DNA from: Ignelater luminosus
Lineage: Eukaryota; Arthropoda; Insecta; Coleoptera; Elateridae
Assembly (NCBI GenBank): GCA_011009095.1
Contig: VTPC01090433.1
Coordinates: forward strand, 198,344-262,343
Length of the DNA stretch: 64,000 bases
Direction: 5' to 3'
Notes under the pieces: generated by a model
Told to the model about the DNA's origin: nothing
Seen by the model: only the letters and a program-made list of their open reading frames with translations
Databases searched by the model: none
Translations under genes and position numbers: made by a program
Shown here: positions 37,401-52,400 of the stretch, piece by piece
How positions within the stretch are numbered: the stretch's first letter is position 1
How the letters are laid out: each line of letters begins with the position of its first letter

Positions 37401-40400
37401 TTACATCAAAATAAATAGTATTTCACCAAAGCTGTTTCAATTACAGTTATCATTTACTAATATTCAGTGAACCGCAACAGAAACTTACGTATTTTTATTT
37501 GCGTGCATGCTGTTCCAGAAACAATAACCCAGATTTCTGGAAAATTTCAGTTAAAACAATTCTTAGGCCCAATTTCTCAATCATTGGTTAAGTTTAACTA
37601 GCAGATTATTGACATGGACATAAGTGTGACAGCAACTGTATCCATAGCAATAATCCTCTAGTTAAACTTAACCAACAATTGGGAAACTGGGCCATAAACA
37701 AATTAGATAATGGCGCATAAAGTTCAATAAAATTTACAAAAATATTCATAACAAAATCATAAAAATTAGTTTCTTTACGTTTTAGTATTTTTTGTTTATG
37801 TTTTTTGTAATACTAATAATAATAACAAGAGATAAAGAGTCTCTTCAAACAATAAATAAAAGTAAATGAAGATTACTAACAGCTAACAGTGCTCTCAATA
37901 TCAAGTTAAACAGAAATATTGAATGATAACTTCTTTACATTTCTAAATAAACATAATGGTTATTACATCAATGTCAAATGTTTTTTAGACAACTTTCCAA
38001 CAATTTCAAAAATGAAACAAGGAGAATATTCACCATAACCTAAAATAGTATGCTTTTCAATAAATTTTAACAGGTATCAATGTAAGGTCATTATATACAA
38101 CATGTATTAAACTAAAATAGTATATTATGTATTAAGCGCAAACTGTAAGTTGTGTGCATAGCATGAGCATGAGGTTCAGATTTTATATTTTTCAACTAAT
38201 TAGTAAATTTAAGATTATTTCAACTGATTTAATTATTACATCATTTAAACGAAAAGATAGAGCTTTCATCCAACATGTAATTTTAGCTTTTTCTTTTATT
38301 TTCTAAGGCTAAGTAGGAGAGCTTATTTGAATTAATTACTCCCATTCTGGATGACTGTGAGCGATAGAGAATGCGTGTGCTGCTTCATGTTGTAAACAAG
38401 GATCCAGAACACTACATTGTATTATTTTCTAAGGCTTTTTGAAACACAACAAGAAGTAAAATTGGTGATTGGAACATTTTGAAGGAATATATCAAAAGAT
38501 ATAGAGGTGCATTTTGCATATAATCTGATCTTGAGTAATGACCTACTTTTCACAGCACACTATTATTATTCACAAACCTTGGGCAATACGCAAGTAGCAG
38601 AGCGAATTAAAATAATTCAGAAATTCAAAACTTAACATAAGGTAGAATAAAATGAAAAGAATATCAGCATTAAATTGTGGCAAGATGACAATACAACTTA
38701 TTAAATACTAAAGATCAATTTTATAAATTAAATTAAAAAGAAGTAAATTCATTAATCTTAGAATTATTCTTTTTAACATACCTATTTCCATATTAAATAA
38801 AACATTGTCCATTGCATTAACTAGCATTAGGTCATGTTTTTTTTTTGGCACATATGTACAGTGTGGTCCAATTTCGGTGGGATTAAATGGGTAGCTTTCT
38901 TATTAGCGCAGATAAATAAAAACGGCTTAGGTACTTGTGACCTCTTTTTTCATGCTTATCCCATTACCGTTGCCAGAAATAAGCTGCCGTCTTTTGTTTT
39001 TTCCATAGAGTGAAAAAGTGAAAAAAGGCTGATTTCTTTAATTTGCTGTAACTTCTTTGTTTTCAAAGCTACAACAAAATCATTTTAGCATTGTTCAGGC
39101 ACTTTTTAACGTAGAATTCAATTCTGTCAGTTGTTGTTTTCTAGCTCTTTCCATAACTGCTCTGTAACTCAAAAGTTGAATTTTTTAAATGGACCGATTC
39201 CTTTAATTTGTTGTAACTCCTTTATTTTTGAAGCTACAACAAACTCAGTTTAGCATATTTCAGGCAATTTTCAATATAAAATTCAATGCTGTTAGTCGTT
39301 TTTTTCTAGTCCTTTCCATAACTGCGTTGTAACTTAAAATTAAATTTCTTGAATGGGCTGCTTAAAATTTCAACTTTGAGTTACAGCTCAGTTATGGAAC
39401 GGACTGGAAAAAAACGACTAACGGCATTGAAGTCCACGTTAAAAAGTGCCTCAGCAATGCTAAAATGATTTTGTTGTAGCTTCGAAAACAAAGGAGTTAC
39501 AGCAAATTGAAGGAATTGGTCCATTTAAAAAATTCAACTTTGAGTTACAGCGCAGTTCTAGAAAGGGCTAAAAAACAACGACTAACGTTAAAAAGTGCCT
39601 GAACAATGCTAAAATGATTTTTTTCTAGCTTCGCAAATAAAGGAGTTACAGCAAATTGAAGAAATCGGACATTTTTCACTTTTTCTCTCTAGGGAAAAAA
39701 CAAAAGATAACAGCTTATTTCTGGCAACGGTAATGAAATAAGCATGAAAAAAGAGATCACGAGTACCTAAGCCATTTTCATTTATCTGCGCTAATAAGAA
39801 AGTTACTCATTTAATCCCATCAAAATTGGACCACACTATACACTCAATTTCAAGATAAAATGATATAAATTAGAAACTTACTTGATTCTGTAGATTTGAC
39901 AGAAGTTTTCCTGTCTGTTTTTGGAGAGTTATTCTTTCGTGTTGGTCTTGCAACAAATGTAGGTGGAACCTGCAAAGAAGAAACTTCTTAAGTACCTTGT
40001 TTAGATAGCACAGCAAAGTAGACGAGCTCAAGAAAATTTTTTAATTTTTTGCATGCCCTACCCCGGTCCACTAAAAATCAAGAATTATTTTTTTAGCCAT
40101 CCTGAGATTAAATCTATTAGCTAGATTAGAAAGCTTGGTGAAAAATTAAGCTTAATACACAAGCTCGCTTAGAAGAAACCCTGAATGAAGGATTAAAGTA
40201 TTAAAAAATAAGATAAATTCTGTTACCATAGAATTCTTACAAATTCCTCAAATTAAGTTTTTTATCTAATATTAAATAAATTGTATATAATACGATGCAA
40301 CCAAGTAAATTCTTTCTTAGGTTGGTTGTCTATTATTATGTCATGTCATGTAGAATAGGAATAAGTTGTTTCTAGTTAGCATAATTTCAGAATCAATCAG

Positions 40401-43400
40401 AATATTCTCCATTCCCACAACAGATACATAGATACATAACACTGATGCAATAGGAAACTATTAATTTCCACCTAACTGATTTATAAACTATAATTTAAAA
40501 ATTTAATTTGTCTGAGTCCAAGAATGCTATAAAATACTTTATTTGAAAGTCTCATTATTGATAAATAACACTACCTGCAGCCATTCACATAAATAAAAAA
40601 AACAAATTTTAAACAATGACTGAACATATTCATTTGATCAGAATGTTACATAGCCAACTTGACATGGAATTTGCTCGATTACATCATTTAAGAATATCCT
40701 TAATAATAATTTAGATAACAAAATCATACTAAGATATCCTATTTATAGCACTTAAAATTTTCATTGTATTGATTTGAAGGAATGACAATGAGAAAATCAT
40801 TGTTTTTAAAAATATGCATTTTGCAATTTCACTAGTAAACAAAGGTCAAAACAACAAATAATACAAATAGTTTAATATCCTTTAACATAAACAAAATATG
40901 CAAACACAGTAAACCCTACCACTTTATCACTACGTTGTCCACTAGGTAAACGAGCAACCGTAGCTTCAGGGCTATCTTCAGGAGGTGGTGGTTGTGTTAT
41001 CCAATTGTACTGTCTTTTGTCTATAGGTAACCCCCAACGTTCATATTCCAAACTTTGAGTTCTTAATGTTTCATAACAATCTAAACAAACAACTGCATAA
41101 TCACCATTTTCCAATAAAAGTGAATTTTCTGGTTGAGGATGAAACCGTAAAAATGGAAAATCCTGAAAAGTAAAAATAATAAAACATTAGAAGAGATTAC
41201 ATAAAACCTGATATTGAAAAAAACAAAAATGCAATAATCAAAGACTTGTTTATATTAGCTTTCTTTACTTATTATGTTTATCAAATTTGAAAAGTTAAAA
41301 ACAAATATAAATTATTTATTTATAGAGTAAATTAAAGGAGACAAACTTAAATACAACTTTCCAATACCAATATGCATTTTCGGTGATAAAATTATAAAAT
41401 ATGGCAAATCAATGTCTGCAGATATTGGAAATAATTTACATTTTATATTCACGTGTCAACAAAAGAATAAGTAAACTAAAAATGAAACTTTTTTAAAGTC
41501 AAGGGTTACAGTGTTAAACATTAAATGTTATCAGTTAATTACAGTTCAACTAAACAAAATAAATTTATTACGTAATGAATTCAGAAACATGTAAAAATTT
41601 AAAAATAACCATTAAAATCTAAATAAATCAGTATATTTACTGCTATCTACATCATACATTGTCCTTTAATAGATTACAGTAACCTAAGACAGCAATTAAT
41701 CGACAATTTTATATTCATATCCGTATTTTGACACAACAATTATTTTATAGTAGGTTCACATTAAAATACGTCGTAATAAATAATAACCACAAACCCTATA
41801 TGAATCACAATCAATGTCGATAACCTCTTCGCACGTTTAAATTTTATATAAACAAAATAAGCAAATGATAATTATTATTGACATTTTTTTAAATTTATTT
41901 ATAATGATAAAAATTAATAATTTGTTCATTAGGTTGTGTCTATATGAATATAGTACGATAGAATGTGACTTAAAAAAAAAGAAATATAATCAAACTTTGT
42001 GTTTCATAGGAAATTTACTGAATGATAATATAAACTTTTTAAAACAAAATGAATTACTAAAGAGGTTAACATGTGAATGTCAAAGGCAAAGGGAAGTTTT
42101 TTAAGTCTTTAGTTTGAGAAGATTTAAATTTTTAAAGAGTAAATTAAATTCATAGTGGCACTATGCAATATTTTTAGAAATTAATTTCTTTGGTAATTTA
42201 TTTTTCAGAAACTTTTATGCTGTACTTTTCTTATTATCCAAATATCAACAAGATTTGCATTTTTTAAAACAAATACACTATATTAGTAAAACAATTTTGA
42301 AAGTCCTGTTTATATAACCTTTTTTATCTAATCTCGAATAACCTTCAAAGATGAACATATGCCGTCAAAAAAGAATCACTAGAATTCCCATAATTAATTT
42401 AAAAAAATAAAACCTAACTCAACTTTTTATTTATTCATATCAATCTATAAAATTATCATACAACAAATTACCTTAATTTGCAAGGCTCGAACTCTTTTTC
42501 TATATGTTATAATTCCACAGACATAACAACAATAGTCATGAGTGTTGTATTCTCGTCGGTCAGCAGGTGGGGCAGAGTTGCCTTGACTTTCATAACGCCG
42601 CCACTGATTCACAAGACTGTGATAGCAGAAAGTACAGACAAGCGCTGAACCATCTTCTCGTAATTGTTCAGCATTAGGAGGACTAACATGTCTTAATAAT
42701 GCTGGAAAATATGGTGCATTTCTTCCTAGAAAATAAATAAATACATTAAAATAAATATGTTGGAGAAAAACAATTTCTTCTTACCTTGAGGCTTACTGTA
42801 GATAACTCGTGCTAATGTCAATTCAGAATGTAATCCACAAAGAAAACAGTAAATGCTACTACCAGATGAATTTGGGATGAAAGAACGCTCACTTATACTT
42901 CCAGGTGGTGTTATTTTATCTCCATTTGCACTGTTCGAGTCAGTGCCGGGTACATCATATCTGCAACAAAAGTTATCATAGAGTTGGTTTAGAAAATGGA
43001 TAAATCGTTATATGCTATCGGTGTCACTAACATTGTACATGGAGTTATTGTTAACATTGTAATTTTAAGCTGAACTATAAAAATTTGCTTTTAATTATAT
43101 AGTTACAGTTTCTAAAAAAGCATTAAAGGATTAAAGTGAATATTTATCTATTGGGTAGTCAAAACAAAAAGCTCATTTTCTGAAACTAATTAAGCCCAAG
43201 CTCCAGGCAATCTAGGATAACCCATGACCTTATCTTACAAACCACATACAATTTCAGTTGATATTCATGCCAATAAAACAAATAAAATAAATTTACATGC
43301 AGGATGTTGAAAAAAAAATTAAGTTTAATTAACAAACATTCTGAAACAGTTACATTTTCAATGTTTTTTCTTTCCAATAACATATTTTATTGACCAAAAA

Positions 43401-46400
43401 CTAAAAAAAGAAATTACCCTTTGTGGACCCATGTATATTAAGACTTTTTAACTTGTTTTTGATCATATCATACAGGGTAACCAAAGTCATAAGTACAGAT
43501 TTATAATTTCTTTATTTGTAAGCAAATTCTAATGAGATTTGCAATATACTCAAGTTAATAAATGCAATTTTTTTAAGATGTTAAGCGCATTCACATGGCT
43601 TCCGGTTTCACCAAACATTACATCAACTTTGTTATTTTAAATGGGACACCTGGTATAGTTTTACATGTTTGGATTCTATGTAGAATTCTGAATCCAATAT
43701 ACTAGTTTCATTTTTCATTCTCTTGCTTCAGGTAATGCGATCTCTAAGTTCCCTATTTATTGACAATAATTTTTTAAGACCTTTTTTCTCAATAAAAGTA
43801 AAAAAAAAGTACCTAAAGGTGGTAACAGTTAAATCTGTAGAAAATTCTTTATCCAATAGCCGACTTGTCCCAATGAGATTCTATTTAAAAAAATAAAGTT
43901 ATAAACCTTTAAAACTTTAAATCGTTATCATGCACTTATAAAACAATTACTTGATTAATTCTAAACAGTTTGGGCAATATTCCAGCCATCTAGATTAAGA
44001 CAAGAAATTGAATTTTTAGTAACCATGGAAATAAAAGTTAACGAGCATTAGCATATTGAATTCAGAATTCTCTGTAAAATTCAAATATGTAAAATATACA
44101 GGGTGTCCCATTTAAAACAAAAAAGTTGATGTCATTTCCGGTGAAACCAGAAAAGATATTAATGCATTTAACATTTCAAAAAACTGCATTTATTGACTAT
44201 AAAATATATTTGAGATTTTATTAAAATCTGTTCATAAATAAAAAAATTACCTATAACCTTGGTCACACCTTATGCCCTTTAAATATTTAACGCTTTTCTT
44301 TTTCAACATTCTGTATGTTCAAATAAATGAAATTTTCAGCGACTGAATTATATCTCTAGAAGAGTTTTATATTCAGTCTCATCAAAATCGAAAATTTTCA
44401 TTTTTATGGGTTTTTTTTTGTTGAGACTAAAACTTTTATCAAAAGTGACAGTACTACAGTGCCTCAATGATACAAATTTGACAGATAAATATTGGAGTTA
44501 AGTGAGAACATTCTTGTCAAAAACTTGTCAAAATTTATATTTTAGGTTAGTAAAACAGATGACACATAATAGAATGCAAAGTTGTAGATTCTCAAAACAA
44601 ATATTATTCGATGCAGTTTTGATTTTGCAGTGATAACTAGTTATAATTATTACAATGAAAACCAAAACAAAAAAAATAATCTAAAAAGCTTCTCTGCTAA
44701 CCATAAATGTAAAGACTTGCTTTGCCAAAGTGATAAAGATGAGTGATCAGCATGTGCTTTAGAAAGTAGCATTTCTAGTTGTCAGCCAAGAAAACCATAG
44801 CTCCCTGTTCACACCACTTGTCTTGTAGTCAGTGCTGCCAACATGGGGGAATTTTTCCTTTTTTTGGGAATATTGCGAGGATTGCATGTGATTACTCCAT
44901 CTGTTCAGAGCGGCAAGCATAAATTTATATTGGAAATCTCGCAAATGACCTTCATGTTTCATCAGTGTTATGTATCTTAACAAATTAATAAAAAGAGTGA
45001 TAGAATAGCAATGAAATCCCATACTTCTCTTTTTTCCATTTTGCTTTTGTGGTTTTCATGTCTTCACTTTACTCCAACATTAATCTGTCAAATTTGTATT
45101 ATCAAGGCACTCTAGACAGTACCACATATGTTTTATCAGTACCATGAAGATCAGCACCACATGTAAGAACAATGAACAAGACTTGTCATTTCTTAATGTC
45201 AAGAAGATTAATCTAAATTTATATACAATTATATTACAATAAATTGAAAAGATTTTGTGACAAATTAACATTGGGCCGTTATTTCAGAAGAGTGTTATAG
45301 ACATTAATTTAAGATAAGAGTTCCTAAGAAACATACAGCTCTTTAAAGAGGACAACAAAAGAAAAACAGGACTTTGTACTCCCTCCCAAATCGATAACAG
45401 TATTTTCAAATTTTAACTCAAATGAGTTGTAACAAATTCGACAGTCATGTTATGCTCCAAATTTTATCAATTTATCTCTTTCATTTAATAATTATGTCCA
45501 AAAAATCTTTCTTAGGAAACTACTCTTAGGAAGCTACTCCCAAACTTATGTAACACCCTGTGTATCTATTATATAGTTTCATAATCAAACATAAAAGAGC
45601 ACTCACTAAATCTGTAGATATTGGTAATACAATTAGGAAAAGATCAGTAAACAGAATAGTCTGTTTTCAGTATATCGTATGGTTGATCTTATATTACAAA
45701 TCATCAATTTTTTCAGAATAAGGATTTTTGGAAAATTTAAGAACTTGGGTTAGATAGATTCTTGTGCTCTTTCTAATGAACTAAGTTAAAATAAAAACAC
45801 TTATAAAACAAAATGAAATTTAAATGGAACATCCTGCATATTATTGGATAATTAGAATGATTATGAAATTCTGAATACAGCACAACTTTTAGTTTCCAAT
45901 CGATCAATAAATAAGGTCATAGCATAATAATTTAAAAAAAAAACAAAATATTTGAGAAAACATTAAACTGCAGTAGCCACACGGTAAAGTGAATAATCTT
46001 TAACATGAATAATCCAATAAAGTGAACACACAAAATTTAAAGGTTCTATAGAGTGAATGGCAGCATATTCGATACAGTGAACTAAAAAAAATATGTGATG
46101 TTACCCTGAATGAAACTGAATATGGACAGAAAAACATAATTGCCGTCTCGACGAAGACGCTACTCGATTATTTTGTTTTGCTAAATTTCGTAGTTACATA
46201 TAGTTGCAGAATCAATTTATTCAAAAACATGAACAATCCCATTCTGTGAACTTGCCTTGCTTTTATTAGTTCATATAATCAAACGGCTATTGTGTTACAA
46301 AAAACCAAGAACACAATTAATAAAACAATATTGATCATAACTATAGGAACTGTTCAAATTAGGACCAGCTTAAGACAAGTGGGTGCCCTAGGCTGATAAT

Positions 46401-49400
46401 AATTTGGCGCCTATGCTATGATGTACATGTAAAATAATTTAACAATTGGACTCGGAATGGCGCTTATTCCTTAAGCGGTGCTCTAGATTTTAGCCCAGTC
46501 AACCTATTGGATAATATGATCCTGTTTCAAAACCTACTTTTGGTAATCTTATTACTACTATTACAATCTTATTTATTGATCAATTGAAAAATTAAAAGTT
46601 GTGCTGCATTCAGAAATACAGGGTGTCCCATTTAAAAACTTGATCTATTGCCGCTCTTTTGTTTTTTCAGTAACGGTATTTTATCTTAGGACATTAGAGA
46701 TAAGACAGGAAACCATCTAAACCAACTTTTTAAATTTTTTGAAAAACTATTCTGACAAAATTAATGTGTGTAATGAAAAATCAATCACTGTATAGTACAA
46801 AATTAAAAAGCACAAAATGGCCACACCTAAAAAGCACTGCACAGTAAAGACAGAAATAGAAAAGAAGGCTCAGTAAATTTTTAATGATGTCAGAAAATCC
46901 ATTAAAAATTGTTTTGCAGCATAAGTACATCCTAAACAAGCCATCCAAATATGAATGACAAATAGTCTCAGACTGAATCAACATCAAGGAACCAACTAAC
47001 TGAACAAAATGCATTTTCAGTGGACAATAAACCACATTCACAATGTAAGATATTAAAATGAAACTTCTCAGATGGCTTTTACTTTATTATACCAAGTGAA
47101 ACAAAAAATATTTTGATTTAGCCAACAAATAGGAGATCCACTGGCTGATTAAGTGACAACTAGCAACATTGCCAACTATAAGCTGCAAAAATTACTGTAA
47201 TTTTAAAGTGAAAAATTCAAATTGTCATTAATCATTTTGGATCACTTAGTATATGCTGTTGTGTATACTTCATGGCAGATACTGCCATATAGATATGAGA
47301 TGTAGGGCAATGTGAACACACCTTTTTAAAAATTAGTCACGGCACTGTATTCTATAGATATTTGGAAACAAGAAGTGCCTTTGCCTCTTTTTCATAGAAT
47401 GCACCATTTTCAAGTAAAACGGAATTTTCCAAAGTCTTGCAATACAACAATTTAATTTATGATTTCTCGTTTTTTCTAATAACTACATTATAAACCAATT
47501 ACAATACCAAAATTAAATTTTTTACATGTCCTTTACACTATGTCATTTACTATTAGGGAATTTAAGTTGTCAATACATTCATCACCAGTGGAGATGTAAG
47601 GCATTACAGCCACCTTTTTGAAGAATAAGAAACATGTAATTAATTAGTTTTTGAAATCTACAATCGATGTAAGTAACAAAAGTTGCTCAAATTTTCTTCA
47701 GAAAATCACTACAGGGTAATTCTTGACTTGTTTGCTTCCTCTTACAGAGTAAGAGGGGGGTATGAAAGAAGCTGATCTACGTTAAATTGCATTAACAAAA
47801 TATGCGTAGTTTCAAAGATATAAAGCTTTAAATAATTGGACCCACCGTTTGATATCTGAAAGTTTTTGCTAGCATATTCAGTAAGCATAGCCCATCTAAC
47901 CACTTTGATTTTGACCACTTCTGGCTCCAAAGTAGCTAACTTTGTAGTCGCCTTTGACCTTTGGACAAAACTTGTCTGAGTGATGCTCTGTCATTTTAAA
48001 TGCTTTATTTACTTACGAAAAAAGAAATACTTACTTGTTTAATTCTATCATCTTGTACCCTTTACATACTATCAAAGGTTGATAACTGATTAAATCATCT
48101 TCCATAATTTTCCATATTGTGTGAATTGAAGAATGTATACAAATGAAAAATTTGTAGACATGATAATAGTTTAAGGTGAAGCACTACAAAATGCTGCTGC
48201 AGCTGCATAATTGTATACCAAGCGTTTCCCAATAGAAGGCATTTTACATCTCCAACATTTCTGTCTCTATTCAAAGAGCACTGCAGCCACGACAAGGACA
48301 TGAAGGAGGCCCTCGAGCAAACAGGCAAGCTACTAATGATGAAATTATGGATTTAATTGAAGAAGATCCCACTTTAAGCACTTGCCAAATTGCTTGGGAA
48401 GTCAATACCTTACAATCCACTGACAATGAACAAAGAATTACTATATCCATACCACGTGCAGCATGTACAAGCTCTAGTACCAAGGGACTATATTCAATTT
48501 TGTGAACAGCTCTTGGAATAGAATCTGAGAAATGCCAACTTTCTAATGAACGTATTGGCTTTTGATGAATTCATCTTTACATGGAACAGAATTATAAACT
48601 TCCACAATCTGCACTACTGGGATGTAGGAAACCCTCACATCACACATAGGTTCAATTATCAGCAGATTTTCAATCAATGTTTTAGCTGGAATTGTAAATG
48701 GTATGCTAATAGGCCCATTTATCCTGCCCGACCAAATGACTGGGAAAGTGTATTTAAATTTTTTGCAAAACGACCTTCCAGAGCAGCTAGAAGATGTTTA
48801 ATTAGATGTCCATCAGCGTATGTGGTTCCTACATGACAGAGCTCCCCCACACTATGATAAAAAGGTACAATAAAATCTAAACACCAGTTTTTCTGGTCGA
48901 TGGGTCAGTTGTGGATTGCCGGATTTAAATCCAGTAGATTTTTATTTATGGGGGCATATGAAATCATTGGTTAATGCAGAAAGCATTCGGTAGGGAGGTC
49001 ATCTTCAAGCGTGTGTTCAATCTTGGATTCGACGTGCTAACTTAACATTACTTGTTTGAGTTTCAGTTTAATAAACACAGTTATCTGTGTATTGCAATTG
49101 ATTTCTACTTATAGTAACTGTAAGCCATGTAGAATTGATTGTTTCAGTTGTGGTAGTGTTTCAAGTCAAGGCTAGGATAGTTTTTAAATTATTGTATTAG
49201 AAAATACAGTTATGTACAGTTACTCAGTTATTCCAGCTCTGAAACTATATGACTTTTGTTCATGCAATTTAACATAGATCAGTTCCTTTTATGCCCCTCT
49301 ACTATCCTTTAAATGGAAAAAAGAAGTTAAGAATCACCTTGTATAGTATGCAAGCAAAATCAAATTTTTAATATTTCTTTCTTTTAATTTACCTACAAAA

Positions 49401-52400
49401 AAAAAAGGTGAACAGGCCCGTGAAAATGTATGATGAATAGACAACTACTGAAAAAAGAAATTAAAATGTTTAAACTGGGCATATGAGTGTTTTTTGACTC
49501 ACACTCGTGAAAAAAAATTACTTAGTTCATGTGGGCCACGTTGTAACTCATATGTGACCTGACAAAATCACAAACCGTACCCTGCTCTGGTTTTGATAAG
49601 TTCAATTCTAAAGATGTTAAATAAATTGATGTCAATTCATTACCGTTTCAAATATGTAGCATGTAATTTCATAACAAATATAATGATCAAAATCTTGCAA
49701 AAAAATTTTTAATCAACACCTAACTTCATCAATAACAATATAGTATAATTTTTAAATTAATAAATTTAATAATCAAGCAATGAAACATACTTACCGTCAT
49801 GGCACACTATTCAGAACCTAATTAGTTTAATATTTTGTTAGTTCAAATGATCTAAGGTAAAGAGTGATCAACAAGTATTCAAAGCCACATGACCAGAAAA
49901 CTATATGTCAGATAGGCAATATTTTACACACTTGGTAAACCTGTCAGAATGACAATACATCACTAAATCACATTTAATGCATGTGCAGCTATGATTTTCT
50001 AGGTTAGAAATTCAATGATGTTGAAGTGTTGACATCAAAAAATGACAATGCACTATACCAATCAAGTTACTAATCACACAGCTTTTAGATTCTAGTTGAT
50101 CGCTCTTCATATAATGATGTGAAATATGATGCACTGCTGAAAACAATAAACATTACTCTATCAATCCCTTGCAAAAATCAGTTTAATGGTCACAAGAGAA
50201 AAATGAACCTGATAATTTTGAAAAACTGAAGTCAAAATGTATCTTGGAAAGATATGGCAGATGAGAATGTACTTATAAAAGTCTAGCTGATCTGAAAGTT
50301 AGAAAATTTAAAACTTTCATTTTTAGAATTATTTTGAGAACAAACCAAAGAAATTTGGATTCCTTTCTAGATTCTTAACAAGCATTAGAAAATGCAACTT
50401 ATTGATGCAAATAAGAATAGAAGCTTGTCAAAGGATACAGAAAAGGAATGGTTGATGAAATTAAAAGCAGTTTAAAAAACAGCATTTGCAAAAATCATGG
50501 ACCAATAGATGACACTTTTGAATGGGGAATGCACATTGATGCAAATGGACCTATTAACCTACTGCAGTTATTGATACTTCTGTTAATTTCTTGAAATCAC
50601 AAATGAATGCACAGCGACCAATATAAGCAGTTAAACGAAATTTAGCACGAGATATGACGTAAATATTTCAAAATATGGAGGCCAATATATCAGTATCAGC
50701 AAAAAATCATAATATTGGTCAATTACTAACTAAAATATTTGACACATAAAAATATCAAAGCATTGATACACATGGGTGTTTCACTTAAAACTCCCAGGCC
50801 AAATATTTCAGTAAAGAAACAAGATACTTGAATATTTTTGTTTTTTATTCCAGTGTAGTTAATTCAAAGTTCAAATCCTAAGATGTGGATGGTGCTATGG
50901 TGCAGATATTTTTCAATTCTAAGAACGTTCAAATGTAAAGCATTTAAAAGATCATTCAATATATTTTTTGTTCTATGAAGAAATTTCAAAAAGTCAAAGG
51001 TTTCTAAGATATTCTAATTTGAATGTAGTGCTGTTGGGAAACAAGTCTAGCAATCATTTTTTATCTATTTGTATGCAAAGTTATACTTCAGAGATCACCT
51101 CCTGGCCACATCATTTCAACTTTCAAAACTTTTTATCACAAAAACTGAAAAGTAAATTATTTTCAAATGTTAAATTTTTTTTTGATAAATCACATTTTGT
51201 CACTTCTACTTCTACTTAATATACAGACCAAGACTTTGTAGGTGATAGCTAGTATGTATTGCTACAACAATTTGTGTTTTTCACTAATTCTTATATACCT
51301 TCAATATTATGAACACCTCTGATAATATGAATGACCTTTTCACACTATCAAGTTTCTACTGTACTTATTTATCACAAAATATTTTCTTAAGCAAATCCTA
51401 AGCCACATTTACATGCAGGGCTCACAATGGCTTTTCACAAAAAAAAGTAGCAAACAAAGTGACTAAAAAGGAACCAAACCACTTGGTAGAAATTTTGAAC
51501 CTCGGGTACGCCTCGGTCCAAAAACATCTCCTTTAACTACAAACATACATTTATATCCCTTGTTGCTTAAATAACTATTATCATATTGCAGTTCACTCAC
51601 TTTAATATTTTTAGAAGACTCATTCATTGGGCCATATGAATAAAGTGGAGTAAATGCTTTTCTAAATGTCTATCTCATTTTTACCAATTAGAAAACATAT
51701 CTTTGATCCTTTATTAATTGAAGTATAAGCATTTACTACACTTTATTCATATCACCCAGTATTTCACTCTTTCTCTTATCTACTTTAATCTTAATATTCA
51801 TCTATTTTTGCAGTTCTTTCTCCTCATTTTCTGTCAGTTCTTGAGAAATCTCAAAAACTCGAGGTTACAATGCAAGTTGGAATTTACTCATCTTACAGAG
51901 TTACAAATAAACAACAAAAAGGCACATTTGAGGTTCAAAAACTGCATGTGAGAGGAGGTACAAGCTATATCACTCACGTTTGTTATAATTATATTGCCCT
52001 TTGTTTTACCAACAGTAGACTGTCAATTGCACATTGCAATATTTATATTATTAAAGCAAGACAGAATACTTTTTATTATAAACTTATAACAAATGAGTGG
52101 GAATTTTAACAATGAAATAAGGATTGTATCGTTAATTATGGGTACACATAAATGATTCAACTTTTTTTTTAATTAAATTTATTTTGGAAAAGAACTTGAA
52201 AATACATATTTTTTGGTAACCACACATTTCAATTGCAATTGTTTTAGAAGAAAGTGCCACATCAGGTTCTGGACAACAGATTTTCCACACTTTTGCATGC
52301 CTGATTTCAGTTTCTCTTGAAGTTTATTAAGTCTTGATCAGGTTTGACATTTTCTTGTAGCTTTTGTTTCATTAGCATCCAAAATCTTTTGATTGGCCGA

